Below are positions 1 to 7,767 of a stretch of 64,000 bases of DNA, in pieces. The notes beneath the pieces were generated by a model, which worked only from the letters and a program-made list of their open reading frames with translations, ran no database searches and was not told where the DNA came from. Position 1 is the first letter of the stretch; the number at the start of each line of letters is the position of its first letter. The position numbers and the translations under genes were made by a program. The DNA comes from Deltaproteobacteria bacterium (lineage in GTDB: Bacteria > Myxococcota_C > UBA6777), in the NCBI GenBank assembly GCA_006226375.1, contig SBHC01000062.1, forward strand, positions 1-64,000, given 5' to 3'.

Positions 1-2
1 AA

Positions 3-98
3 GACCTTTCTTCTGTTCGCTCGTATCGCGAGCGCGTCAACGAAGAAAACCTCCTTGCGGAGATGACCGGCAAAACCCGGTCAGGAAGCCTACGGTAG
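3..98 (+). CDS. C-terminal end of an unidentified protein (partial)
   Basis: An open frame enters from the left edge and stops at TAG 96-98, giving about 31 residues that begin DLSSVRSYRERVNEEN and end in GSLR. The composition is hydrophilic and protein-like, and neither of the other plus-strand frames gives a coding-like segment. It would converge with the leftward caspase operon, whose last gene ends at 190, with about 90 bases between them. No family can be assigned from so short a piece, and it may be chance. Confidence 0.35.
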   Translation, partial: DLSSVRSYRERVNEENLLAEMTGKTRSGSLR

Positions 99-189
99 AA
101 CAGTTCTTGAGTTGGGAAAGAGCCTCTGTACTTTGCAGCCAGCGCCACCAACTGTCAAGATAACGACTCTCTCTTCCCGATACCCAAGA

Positions 190-1950
190 CTAACGAAGGT
201 CCCGAGGGATTGATGAGGGAAACCCAAAGTCCAGGCCGAATGCAAACACGGCTAAGGGTCGGAAGCTCCAATTGTAGAACTTGATCCCCTCAGCGTTGGT
301 GCTTGGATTGTCCGGGGACACGGCGAACAAGACACCACCCGAGAAGCGAAGGGCCACATCATCCGACACCCACACCCGGAGACGGATTTGAGGGCCAAAG
401 GTCATTTGGAACGCAAAGATCGACTCGTCGGAGCGTTCAACGGTCTGCCAGAACCCCATCTCCACGTAGCCATAGAAGAACAGGTCCACCTTGGACCATT
501 TGACAGGAACACCCACTTCGCCTGTCACGCCAAACCGAAACAACAACTCGTTGACGGGCCCAGCTTCGGTCGTATCCGACAACATCGTACCTCCGAAGGC
601 GAGGCCAATCGAACCATAATTGAAGAACAAACCGGCTCGCAACGTGAGATGCAAGCGAGGGGCAAAGAGGACGTCGGGACCTACGTTGATGTAACCACCC
701 CAATCTCGAAAGCTGATGTTGTCCAACGACGAACCCGCTGAGATGTCGTTGTCCTCGGCGGTTCGGTCTCCCGGAGTGACGAACAACGTTGCCCCTGGTG
801 CAACACGAATCACCTTGGTCCGAAGTTGGCCACCTGGAGTAAACCATTGCAGGTTGTACGAACCTTCTGGAAGACGCAACGTAAGGGAGCCTTGATCCTG
901 GTCTGGGTCTAGCGACACAGGTTGCGCCGGACCTTTTGCACCTTTCGGTCGAATCGTAACTTTCCGGTACCGATGACGCTGCAGTCGAAGCCAACCAAAC
1001 CTTTGTTGTGAGTTGCGTTGCAATCTCTGTGTTCGGGGAACGCCGGCCAGCCAAAGGTTGTCGTCTCCCATGACTTTGGATTCCATCGAAGGGGTTTGGG
1101 ATTGCCCCAGATGGCGGCGAACAAACCGATACGTCCGAGGTGTTGCACATCGATGCGCTTGAATCGCGGTCACACGTTGACGCTTCCGCCATTGCTCCTG
1201 GGCACACTGCAACAAGAAGTGCGTGTAAACATCGCCACGAATTCGGTCTGTCTCGTAGGCAGGTTGCATGTAACCCGCTGCGCTCAGGATGAGAGTGGTC
1301 TTGCTCACATGCCCCAGGCTGTAAGTGCCCTTAATGCCGGATGCCAGGCCCTTTACATGGCCGGACGTTACCTTCACCGCGGTGTTGGAGACATAACAAG
1401 ACGCCAGCACAACAGCCTTCCGACGCGATGGTAGGCTCTGCAACAGCGTTTTGATCTCAGCCAGAGGGATCGCTGTGTTGGGGATATCACCGCTGCTGTC
1501 GGTCGCGACAAGATAACGTTCAGGCGGTGCGCCTTTCCTGGGCTGCGCGACTGTGCCATGGCCCGAAACATACACCAACACGGTGTCATGCTCCGACCGG
1601 TTCCTGGCCCGAAGCCACTTCAACCCCTGACGCAAACCTTTTCGAGTGGTCTGCCCCGGCCTTGTCAGCAGCAGCACCTCATCAAACGCCCCGTATTTGG
1701 AGAGGAACGCCTTAAACTTTTGGGCGTCTTGAGACGGATAACGCAGGTCATTCCAGGTTCGGTGGGTGTATTTCCGTACACCAATAACCAGCGCGATGCG
1801 CCGCGGCCGAAGACGCTTTTGCACCTCGTCCCTGTTGGTTTTTGGGCTCAGCTGCAAACCATCTGCCCACGACAAAGATGGATAAGCCAGTCCTGTCCAG
1901 GTCCAACACATCAAAGAAAGACACGTCAGAAACCACAAACCCTGTCTCAT
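190..1950 (-). CDS. Exported caspase-like (peptidase C14) protein with C-terminal beta-rich domain
   Basis: A 586-residue protein. A signal peptide (residues 1-30, MRQGLWFLTC... to SLSWADG) is followed by a caspase p20-like domain at about 50-230. The catalytic dyad is visible as His131 in VSGHG and Cys185 in LASCY. A short PEGA-like beta segment (about 270-350) and a C-terminal part rich in alternating hydrophobic/aromatic strands (about 375-586, for example YINVGPDVLFAP) follow; the last resembles an outer-membrane barrel. I chose ATG 1950 because AGGAGAGGAGG precedes it and it overlaps the upstream stop in ATGA (1947-1950); a longer frame to 2094 lies inside the neighbour. It is the last gene of a sigma/DUF4384/caspase operon. 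Caspase-type proteases cut after Arg/Lys or Asp; the substrate is unknown. Export places it outside the cytoplasm, so it is not an obvious cytoplasmic suicide effector. Confidence 0.85.
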   Translation of the reverse strand: MRQGLWFLTCLSLMCWTWTGLAYPSLSWADGLQLSPKTNRDEVQKRLRPRRIALVIGVRKYTHRTWNDLRYPSQDAQKFKAFLSKYGAFDEVLLLTRPGQTTRKGLRQGLKWLRARNRSEHDTVLVYVSGHGTVAQPRKGAPPERYLVATDSSGDIPNTAIPLAEIKTLLQSLPSRRKAVVLASCYVSNTAVKVTSGHVKGLASGIKGTYSLGHVSKTTLILSAAGYMQPAYETDRIRGDVYTHFLLQCAQEQWRKRQRVTAIQAHRCATPRTYRFVRRHLGQSQTPSMESKVMGDDNLWLAGVPRTQRLQRNSQQRFGWLRLQRHRYRKVTIRPKGAKGPAQPVSLDPDQDQGSLTLRLPEGSYNLQWFTPGGQLRTKVIRVAPGATLFVTPGDRTAEDNDISAGSSLDNISFRDWGGYINVGPDVLFAPRLHLTLRAGLFFNYGSIGLAFGGTMLSDTTEAGPVNELLFRFGVTGEVGVPVKWSKVDLFFYGYVEMGFWQTVERSDESIFAFQMTFGPQIRLRVWVSDDVALRFSGGVLFAVSPDNPSTNAEGIKFYNWSFRPLAVFAFGLDFGFPSSIPRDLR

Positions 1951-2984
1951 GGGGCTGCCTCCTCTCCTTTGCGTTGGGATGGCGATGTCTTTGTTACCTG
2001 AATGACAAAACCATCCATCCACTGCAAGGGGAGTTTCAGCCGACGTGATGACTCCTCCAGCAGCAGTCCTCGACGAAGCTGTGACGGTTTCCATGAAAGC
2101 AAACGTTCGATCTGAGAGTCACGCAAAGGTTTGGGAGAGAGTACTCCGACAAACCCCAAAGAGCGATGCTTCGATGGTACGTTGTATCGCAAGGCGGTCT
2201 TGTTGTGAGCCATCACCCAAGAACGCTCCTTTTTTTCCACCGCAAACGGCTTCTTGGAGAACGGATACAGCTTGCGAACGGCCTGCCCTGGTTTGGCTTG
2301 GAACAGGTACAGATAGCCTGGTGTGTTGTCCTTGGTCCAAAGGAAATAAAGCCACTGCCTTGCCGCAATGTTCATCCCGTTTTTCCCGCGGGTATGGGGT
2401 TCGTACCCTTTGGCATCGCCGATCCCAAAAGCAAGCTGGATGTGCTGGCCCTCCTGCAAACCGGAGCCGCCTTTTTGCCAGAACGTTGGAGGAGCATCAG
2501 ACGGCCACAACCAAAGCCCAACCAAGAGGACAACCATGGCTCCCATTCCCCAACTCAGAGAGGTAGACCAGGACCATGTAGGTTGTGCAAGAGGCTCATG
2601 TGACGTCACTGCCCCTTCGGGTTCTCCCAAAGAAGCTTCCACCGACACAGAAGCCTCCAACTCATCCGCAAAGCGCTCACTCTCTTCCTGTGCCGTAGCG
2701 ACCTGGAACGTCTCTTCGGAGAGGTCCTCTCTCTCGGCCGCATACCGGCTCATGACATGAGCAAAGCCTCGCTCTAACTCTGCAGGAGACGGAGAGAAAG
2801 CACGCTCTGCCAACGAAAAGGAAGACGGCTGCAACGCTCGCTCCAGACGAAGCAAAGCCTCGTAACGCAACTTGTGTTCCTCGGACTGCAGCACCTGAGG
2901 CGGAGGAACAGAGGGGATTTCACCTGTTTCAGCCCAGTGCTGTTCTGCGTCGTCCAGCCATGCCTTGGGATCTTGCGTGGTCAT
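1947..2984 (-). CDS. Membrane-anchored DUF4384-like protein, probable anti-sigma factor
   Basis: A 345-residue protein. The N-terminal ~140 residues are acidic and helical. One transmembrane segment (about 143-162, SWGMGAMVVLLVGLWLWP) separates them from a C-terminal domain (about 180-310) with the DUF4384 pattern: GYLYLFQ, LYPFSKKPF, GFVGVLSPKPL. ATG 2984 is preceded by GAGGAAG. It lies 10 bases after the sigma gene and overlaps the caspase gene by four bases. Membrane proteins encoded directly downstream of ECF sigma genes are usually anti-sigma factors, and DUF4384 is commonly linked to caspase-like peptidases. The anti-sigma role is inferred from position and topology; I do not see a clear zinc-binding HxxxCxxC motif. 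Confidence 0.7.
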   Translation of the reverse strand: MTTQDPKAWLDDAEQHWAETGEIPSVPPPQVLQSEEHKLRYEALLRLERALQPSSFSLAERAFSPSPAELERGFAHVMSRYAAEREDLSEETFQVATAQEESERFADELEASVSVEASLGEPEGAVTSHEPLAQPTWSWSTSLSWGMGAMVVLLVGLWLWPSDAPPTFWQKGGSGLQEGQHIQLAFGIGDAKGYEPHTRGKNGMNIAARQWLYFLWTKDNTPGYLYLFQAKPGQAVRKLYPFSKKPFAVEKKERSWVMAHNKTALRYNVPSKHRSLGFVGVLSPKPLRDSQIERLLSWKPSQLRRGLLLEESSRRLKLPLQWMDGFVIQVTKTSPSQRKGEEAAP

Positions 2985-2994
2985 TGTATCTTCC

Positions 2995-3687
2995 TCACCG
3001 GGAGAATAGCTCGGCGATCAAAGGCGCCCATACCAGTCCAACTTCCCAAGGGAGCCACCCCCGTGAAGATGACTGAGCGATTGTTTCCAAATATCCAGAC
3101 TCTTTGAGGTGTTGAAGCAAACCTTGGCGTAGCTTGGTCAGCGACGTTCGAACCTGGGTTCGTCCCAGGCCCAGTCGTTCGGCGGCTTGGGCTTGGCTGT
3201 CGCCTTCTTCGTAGATGGCCCGAAACACCTCTTGCTCTCGGGCCGAGCAGTGCGACAAAAAGTCTTCCAACAAGGTCACCAGCTGTTGGTGCTCCAACTT
3301 CTGCTCTGGGGATAACGCATCATGATCCTCCGAGCTTTCTTCCCGAACTTCATGGTCTAGCACCATGGGTTGGGCTCGTCGTCGCTCTTCCAGGAGTAGA
3401 TTCCGGCAGGTTCGTTGGAGATAAGCAAGGAAAGGACGCTGTCCATCATAGCGTTCTCGGATGTGCTGTCGAAAACAACGCACAAAGGTTTCCTGCACAA
3501 GGTTCTCCTGCTCAACAGGGTCATCCAAGGGAGGGACACGAAACCACTGCTCGCCGCTAGAGAAGCTGAAGCCCTGACGCAAGAACGAATACAGCTGGGG
3601 TGCGTAGTGAAGGTACACCTCATGAAGAGCGTTAGATTCGCCATCACGAAAGCGTTGCAACAGGATCGAATCTTGCACCAACTTCAT
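2995..3687 (-). CDS. ECF-like RNA polymerase sigma factor
   Basis: A 230-residue protein. Region 2 (about 25-100) is seen in LYSFLRQ, EQENLVQETFVRCFRQ and RPFLAYLQRTCRNLLLEERRR. Region 4 (about 135-195) has the helix-turn-helix SQAQAAERLGLGRTQVRTSLTKLRQG. There is no region 1.1 or 3, as expected for an ECF (group 4) factor. The C-terminus has an extra aromatic tail (RGWLPWEVGLVWAPLIAELFSR region), slightly longer than typical. ATG 3687 has AAGG seven bases upstream. It sits 14 bases after the Cys-rich lipoprotein gene and just ahead of the DUF4384 gene, so it probably controls this operon and other envelope genes. Confidence 0.88.
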   Translation of the reverse strand: MKLVQDSILLQRFRDGESNALHEVYLHYAPQLYSFLRQGFSFSSGEQWFRVPPLDDPVEQENLVQETFVRCFRQHIRERYDGQRPFLAYLQRTCRNLLLEERRRAQPMVLDHEVREESSEDHDALSPEQKLEHQQLVTLLEDFLSHCSAREQEVFRAIYEEGDSQAQAAERLGLGRTQVRTSLTKLRQGLLQHLKESGYLETIAQSSSRGWLPWEVGLVWAPLIAELFSR

Positions 3688-3701
3688 GGGGTGACCTTGC
3701 C

Positions 3702-4460
3702 TTAGGGGAGTGGGAAGTCAGGGGTATCGGGGAAGCCAGGTCCGCTTGAGTTGAAGCAAGCTCCCAAGGTTCCCGAAGCGGCTTGCATGCACTGGAACCC
3801 TTCTTTGCATTGGTCAGCTTGCATGCAGGGACGGCCCAACGACCCATCGCTGCAGAAACCAATCGCGCTTCCGTTGGGCACCACGCACTTCCAGCTTGAA
3901 GGACAGTTTGCATCGGTTTTGCACAGGCCCACCAAGCAAATGCGTGCTTTGTTCGGGATGAGTTTGTCATTGCAAACAGCACCTGTCAAACCTGCGGGGC
4001 AATTGCCATCTTCCGGACATCGGGGGAACGAACGACACTGGGTTTGTTCGTCATCTCGCTCAATGCAAAGTTCATTCTTTTCACATCCGTCGTTGCCGTC
4101 AGCGGCGGGCTTGCAAGCTCCTGAGGCATCTTTCTTTTTCGGTTCAGCTGCGGCCGATGCGCTGCAGTATCCGTTCACACATGTCTGGTTCGCTCCACAA
4201 GGAGTATCGGGACACACCGGCACTGTCTTGTTGGCGCATTGCTTGACGTCTGTGTCGCAGTACTGGTCGGCAGCACACTCCGCGTTGGTGTTGCAACCGA
4301 CAACACAGAGGCCGTTCCAACAGAACTGACCCGACGGGCAACCGCCACCGCAGAGACCGTTGGAAGAAACGTCAGTGCTGCCTCCACAGGCAACAAACAT
4401 CGAAAGACATGCCAGGGTCGCGATCCAGATCAAACTCTTTTTTGTGGTTGTTGCAAACAT
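3702..4460 (-). CDS. Cys-rich (EB/dickkopf-like) lipoprotein
   Basis: A 252-residue protein with a lipoprotein signal (MFATTTKK ... LSMFVACGG, lipobox FVAC at residues 22-25). The rest is built of short Cys-rich modules such as CPSGQFCWNGLCVVGC, AADQYCDT and CGANQTCVNGYC, which resemble the EB/dickkopf-type modules common in myxobacterial surface proteins. Another pattern is CMQADQCKEGFQC near the C-terminus. The start ATG 4460 has AAAAGGAG upstream. It is the first gene of the sigma/anti-sigma/caspase operon. It may act as an envelope sensor or ligand for that module, but this is only inferred from the neighbourhood. Confidence 0.78.
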   Translation of the reverse strand: MFATTTKKSLIWIATLACLSMFVACGGSTDVSSNGLCGGGCPSGQFCWNGLCVVGCNTNAECAADQYCDTDVKQCANKTVPVCPDTPCGANQTCVNGYCSASAAAEPKKKDASGACKPAADGNDGCEKNELCIERDDEQTQCRSFPRCPEDGNCPAGLTGAVCNDKLIPNKARICLVGLCKTDANCPSSWKCVVPNGSAIGFCSDGSLGRPCMQADQCKEGFQCMQAASGTLGACFNSSGPGFPDTPDFPLP

Positions 4461-4635
4461 CGTTGGCTCCTTTTCCCCTTCGAGGGGGGGTTTGTTTTAT
4501 GGTCACATGAGCGGGCTGGCTCATCGCGTTTGCTTGTTCTGCCCTCCTCTATGGAGCCGGATGAAAAATGGGTTAGAAAAAGTAAAAAAAAATGACACGG
4601 CCAGCAAAAGCCTTTGGGAAACAAGTACAACTCCC

Positions 4636-4664
4636 TTGACTCTCTTGGTTCCCTTTGGTAGAGT
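4636..4664 (+). promoter_or_regulatory. Sigma70-type promoter for the 4736-7685 cassette
   Basis: TTGACT (4636-4641), a 17-base spacer, then TAGAGT (4659-4664). The expected transcription start is near 4671, about 65 bases before ATG 4736. Its position rules out the TTG at 4655 as the start of the first gene, because that codon lies inside the promoter. Confidence 0.65.
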
Positions 4665-4735
4665 CGCTGGACGCAAAGAAGCCTGAAGTTCGACAACTGC
4701 AGCACAGACTGCACGTGCTGGAAGAGAGCGACCGT

Positions 4736-5116
4736 ATGACACCGGAAGAAGCGACAAAGGCCTGGCAACAAGAGTTCGACAAACTGCCCAAGGAGCGGCA
4801 AGTTGCCGTCCAGCAGTGGTACGCCGTGCAGGCGTATACCGCCGAACAACTGGGCCTCCCGGTGGAAGAATGGATGGGCTATGTCCAATGGGCGATGGCT
4901 CACCCCCTCGACTTCTCTTTCCTCGCTGATTTCCCCGAAGCGGCCGCGGCTCTTGCCGCCCAAGACGGGTTCGAGAGAGGCAGCGACAACAAAGCTGCTG
5001 CCTTGATCGGAAGTCGCCCCGAAACGATCCCCAGCACGGAACAACCCAAATCAGGCAAGTCCCTCTTCAGCATGATGCTGGGACGCGATGAATCCAACGA
5101 ATCCAACGATTCGTAA
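4736..5116 (+). CDS. Small hypothetical protein, acidic and Ala/Gln-rich
   Basis: A 126-residue protein starting MTPEEATKAWQQEF. ATG 4736 is chosen because GGAAGAGAG stands seven bases upstream and the promoter core ends at 4664. The first ~80 residues are predicted helical (LPKERQVAVQQWYAVQAY, LGLPVEEWMGYVQWAMAH); the tail is polar and ends DESNESNDS. There is no signal peptide, so it is probably cytoplasmic. I do not recognise a family. It is the first gene of a rightward cassette with a Met/Gly-rich protein, another small protein and a PEP phosphotransferase. Confidence 0.65.
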   Translation: MTPEEATKAWQQEFDKLPKERQVAVQQWYAVQAYTAEQLGLPVEEWMGYVQWAMAHPLDFSFLADFPEAAAALAAQDGFERGSDNKAAALIGSRPETIPSTEQPKSGKSLFSMMLGRDESNESNDS

Positions 5117-5161
5117 GAGTCGTATTCAACGTATACAACCTTTTTCCGGAGGATCCTCACC

Positions 5162-5542
5162 ATGTCTATGCTATCTCGACTCGCAAAAGGCTTCGGCGCA
5201 GCTGCTCTCACCAACAACTTGGGCGCAGGACTTGTCGCTGCTGGCACCAACAGCTTCTCCCTGGGCGCTGCCACTGGCCTCGCTTCCAACCTGCTCAACC
5301 CCTACGGTATGATGGGCGGAATGAACATGTACGGCATGGGCGGAATGGGTATGGGCATGGGTGGCGTCAACGCCATGACCATGGGCAACCTCGGCATGGC
5401 TGGCATGGGCATGTACAACGGCTTCAACACCATCTCCCCCTTCAACATGGGTGGTATGGGAATGGGCATGGGAATGGGAATGGGCTTCAACAGCTACCCC
5501 ATGACGATGGGCATGTGGACCAACCCCATGATGATGTGGTAG
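5162..5542 (+). CDS. Methionine/glycine-rich low-complexity protein
   Basis: A 126-residue protein with about 27 Met residues. The first ~48 residues are Ala/Gly/Leu/Asn-rich (KGFGAAALTNNLGAGLVAAG). The rest is a run of GM/GGM dipeptide repeats broken by Asn, Phe and Tyr (MYGMGGMGMGMGG, MGGMGMGMGMGMGF) and ends PMMMW. There are no Cys or His residues. A strong site, CCGGAGGATCC, precedes ATG 5162. The opposite strand has a long open frame only because GGCATG repeats lack stops in that frame. Met-rich tracts can bind Cu(I) or act as an oxidant sink, and Gly-rich tracts can form flexible or aggregating coats; neither role is demonstrated here. Confidence 0.75.
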   Translation: MSMLSRLAKGFGAAALTNNLGAGLVAAGTNSFSLGAATGLASNLLNPYGMMGGMNMYGMGGMGMGMGGVNAMTMGNLGMAGMGMYNGFNTISPFNMGGMGMGMGMGMGFNSYPMTMGMWTNPMMMW

Positions 5543-5637
5543 TCCACACCCTCTTTGGTGTTGGCAGGTCAGGGTAACAACAACCAGCTCTGACTTCGAC
5601 CTTGGCTTTTCTCTCCACGACGAGTACCAAACATACG

Positions 5638-5913
5638 ATGAGCGACCCAACCTCCGAAAACTCACGACGTGACCAACGAATTGTTCGTCATATGAAAGCG
5701 TTGGAAGCAGCGCTTGGGAACGAAGAGGCCTACCAACAAGCGCTCAACGGAATCCGCGATGACAACGCTCTGACAGGTCCTCAGCGAGAAGCGATCTACA
5801 AGACGTTGGCCCAGCAGTCCCTTCTGTGGTACATCGAAGCCCTCAAAGGCGAACCTGTTGATGTTGAGGAGCTAGCCTCCCAACTTCATGCACAAACCTC
5901 TTCCAACTCCTGA
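5638..5913 (+). CDS. Small hypothetical protein
   Basis: A 91-residue hydrophilic helical protein starting MSDPTSENSRRDQRIVRHMKALEAAL. A TTG at 5602 would add 12 residues, but it has no ribosome site and lies in non-coding-like sequence. No clear Shine-Dalgarno precedes ATG 5638 either, so the start is judged from composition. It ends 26 bases before the PEP-phosphotransferase gene, suggesting co-expression. No family is recognised. Confidence 0.6.
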   Translation: MSDPTSENSRRDQRIVRHMKALEAALGNEEAYQQALNGIRDDNALTGPQREAIYKTLAQQSLLWYIEALKGEPVDVEELASQLHAQTSSNS

Positions 5914-5939
5914 GCCCTCCACTGCCATCCATCTCCTCT

Positions 5940-7685
5940 ATGATCCAATACACTGGAACCTCAGTTTTTGACGGCGTCGCCGTCGCACCCGCTCTGCGTC
6001 TTCAACGTAAGAATGTTCCGAGCGCTGCAACGCCGGGCGTCCTCCACCCTCCACCTGCTTCACCTCAGCAAGAATACCAAAGGTTCCAACGAGCCTGTGA
6101 GCATGTGCTGCAACAGCTCCAACGCACCCACGATCGAATCGCACACGATGTGGGAGAGAAAGAAGCAGAGATCTTCCTTGGGCAGCAAGCGCTCTTGGAA
6201 GACCCAAGCTTTCACTCTTCTTTCCAGCAACATCTGGATGTAAAGCATCGGGCAGAGTTTGCCTTGCAGGAAACCCTACGCTCCTTTGAAGCCAAGTTCC
6301 AGGCCATGGACATCCCTCTCTTTCGAGAGCGAATCTTTGACCTGCAGGACGTCTGGAGCCATGTCCTTGCGTACCTTCGAACAGGAACACACCATCCTAC
6401 GCTACAGTTAACATCGCCTGTGGTTCTTGTGGGCAAAGAGTTGCTTCCGTCCCAACTGGCCGATCTCGACTGGACCCATATCAAGGGCATTGTAACAACC
6501 CACGGTGGTCCCTCCAGCCACACCGCGATCCTCGCCAGCGCCATGCAGATTCCGTACATGTACAATGTAGAACAGCAAGACAACATTCGAGACGGACAAC
6601 TCATCATCCTTGACGGACCCAACGAGCTTGTGCTTGTCAATCCTTCCCCTGAGTTGGAGCAACAATACAGGATCCAGCTCGTCACAGCCCAGGCGTACCA
6701 GGAAGAACAGCAAGCACTGTGGCATCGAACTCACCCTGAAGGTCTGGGAAAACAAACGGCCTGTGGCACGACGCTCACCCTCCGAGCCAACGTTAGCCTA
6801 CTTCATGACATCACCGATGCTCTGGCCGTTCGCGCCGATGGCGTGGGGCTTTTCCGCACAGAGATTGTATACGCCAGCCGCTCCCAGTTCCCAACAGAAG
6901 ACGACCAGGCTCAACTGTATACCAGCGTGCTTAAACAAATGACTCCACAGCCTGTTACGTTCCGCACCTTTGACTTGGGCGGCGACAAATGCATGGCTTC
7001 GTACCCACCATCAACAGATTCACTGTCACCGATGGGCTGGCGTGGCGTCCGAACGTTGTTGGACCAACCTGACTTGTTGCAACCTCAACTTCGTGCTTTG
7101 CTTCGCGCGAGTGTTGCCGGCTCGTTGCGTGTGATGTTCCCCATGCTCAGCACCCTCAGTGAATGGAACCAACTGCAAGAACACATCCAACAATGCACGG
7201 CAGATGTTCAAGATGCAGGTTATGCTATCGCTGACTCCATCGAGTGGGGAATGATGGTTGAGACTCCATCCATCGCACTCCAGCTCGAATCGATAGCTCC
7301 ACAAGTTGACTTTCTCTCTGTTGGCACCAACGACCTGCTCCAGTTTTTGATGGCAGCCGACCGAAACAACCCACGTGTGAGTGGATTGTTGAAACCAACC
7401 CAACCCGCGTTGCTTCATCTCCTTCAATCCATCGTGCAAAAAGCAAGCCCACATTGTTCGGTGTCTCTATGTGGAGAGATGGCGGCTCATCCGCGGTATA
7501 CACCGCTGTTGCTAGGCTTGGGCTTTCGGGAGCTAAGCGTACCTCCCAAACAACTTCCCGCTCTTCAACAAGCACTCCCCTCTCTCCAACTTTCAGACGC
7601 TGAAGCGCTGACCCAAGAAGTCCTTGCGTTGCCAACAAGTCAAGCTATCGAGAAGAGACTTCGCGAGTTTGAACGAACCCTCTAA
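5940..7685 (+). CDS. ptsI: Phosphoenolpyruvate-protein phosphotransferase (PTS enzyme I)
   Basis: A 581-residue protein, the usual length for enzyme I. The phosphohistidine loop is THGGPSSHTAILA (His194). The PEP-binding barrel shows GVGLFRTEIVY, FRTFDLGGDK, MVETPS and SVGTNDLLQF, and the active-site Cys lies in SLCGEMAAHP. Enzyme I moves phosphate from PEP to HPr in the cytoplasm. No HPr, HPr kinase or sugar EII gene is seen in the window. The loop GGPSSHT differs slightly from the classic GGRTSH. ATG 5940 lacks a good ribosome site. A regulatory PTS role (as in PtsP) is possible, but there is no GAF domain, so the ordinary enzyme I form fits better. Confidence 0.88.
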   Translation: MIQYTGTSVFDGVAVAPALRLQRKNVPSAATPGVLHPPPASPQQEYQRFQRACEHVLQQLQRTHDRIAHDVGEKEAEIFLGQQALLEDPSFHSSFQQHLDVKHRAEFALQETLRSFEAKFQAMDIPLFRERIFDLQDVWSHVLAYLRTGTHHPTLQLTSPVVLVGKELLPSQLADLDWTHIKGIVTTHGGPSSHTAILASAMQIPYMYNVEQQDNIRDGQLIILDGPNELVLVNPSPELEQQYRIQLVTAQAYQEEQQALWHRTHPEGLGKQTACGTTLTLRANVSLLHDITDALAVRADGVGLFRTEIVYASRSQFPTEDDQAQLYTSVLKQMTPQPVTFRTFDLGGDKCMASYPPSTDSLSPMGWRGVRTLLDQPDLLQPQLRALLRASVAGSLRVMFPMLSTLSEWNQLQEHIQQCTADVQDAGYAIADSIEWGMMVETPSIALQLESIAPQVDFLSVGTNDLLQFLMAADRNNPRVSGLLKPTQPALLHLLQSIVQKASPHCSVSLCGEMAAHPRYTPLLLGLGFRELSVPPKQLPALQQALPSLQLSDAEALTQEVLALPTSQAIEKRLREFERTL

Positions 7686-7767
7686 AACCCTCTGCAAGCT
7701 TCGCCCCTTTTCTTTCCAAACAGGTTCCTTCACAATGTAGGGCAAACGACTACTTGAGGAGAAGAGG

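Noticed and set aside
99-189. Intrinsic terminator after the caspase gene
   Set aside because: GGGAAAGAG and CTCTCTTCCC could pair, but the arms do not align cleanly and no T-tract follows on the minus strand.
5171-5665. Leftward 164-residue frame rich in His (HAHSHSH)
   Set aside because: It is the antisense reading of the Met/Gly-rich gene, where GGCATG repeats read as His/Ala codons; the plus strand has a strong ribosome site and a promoter.
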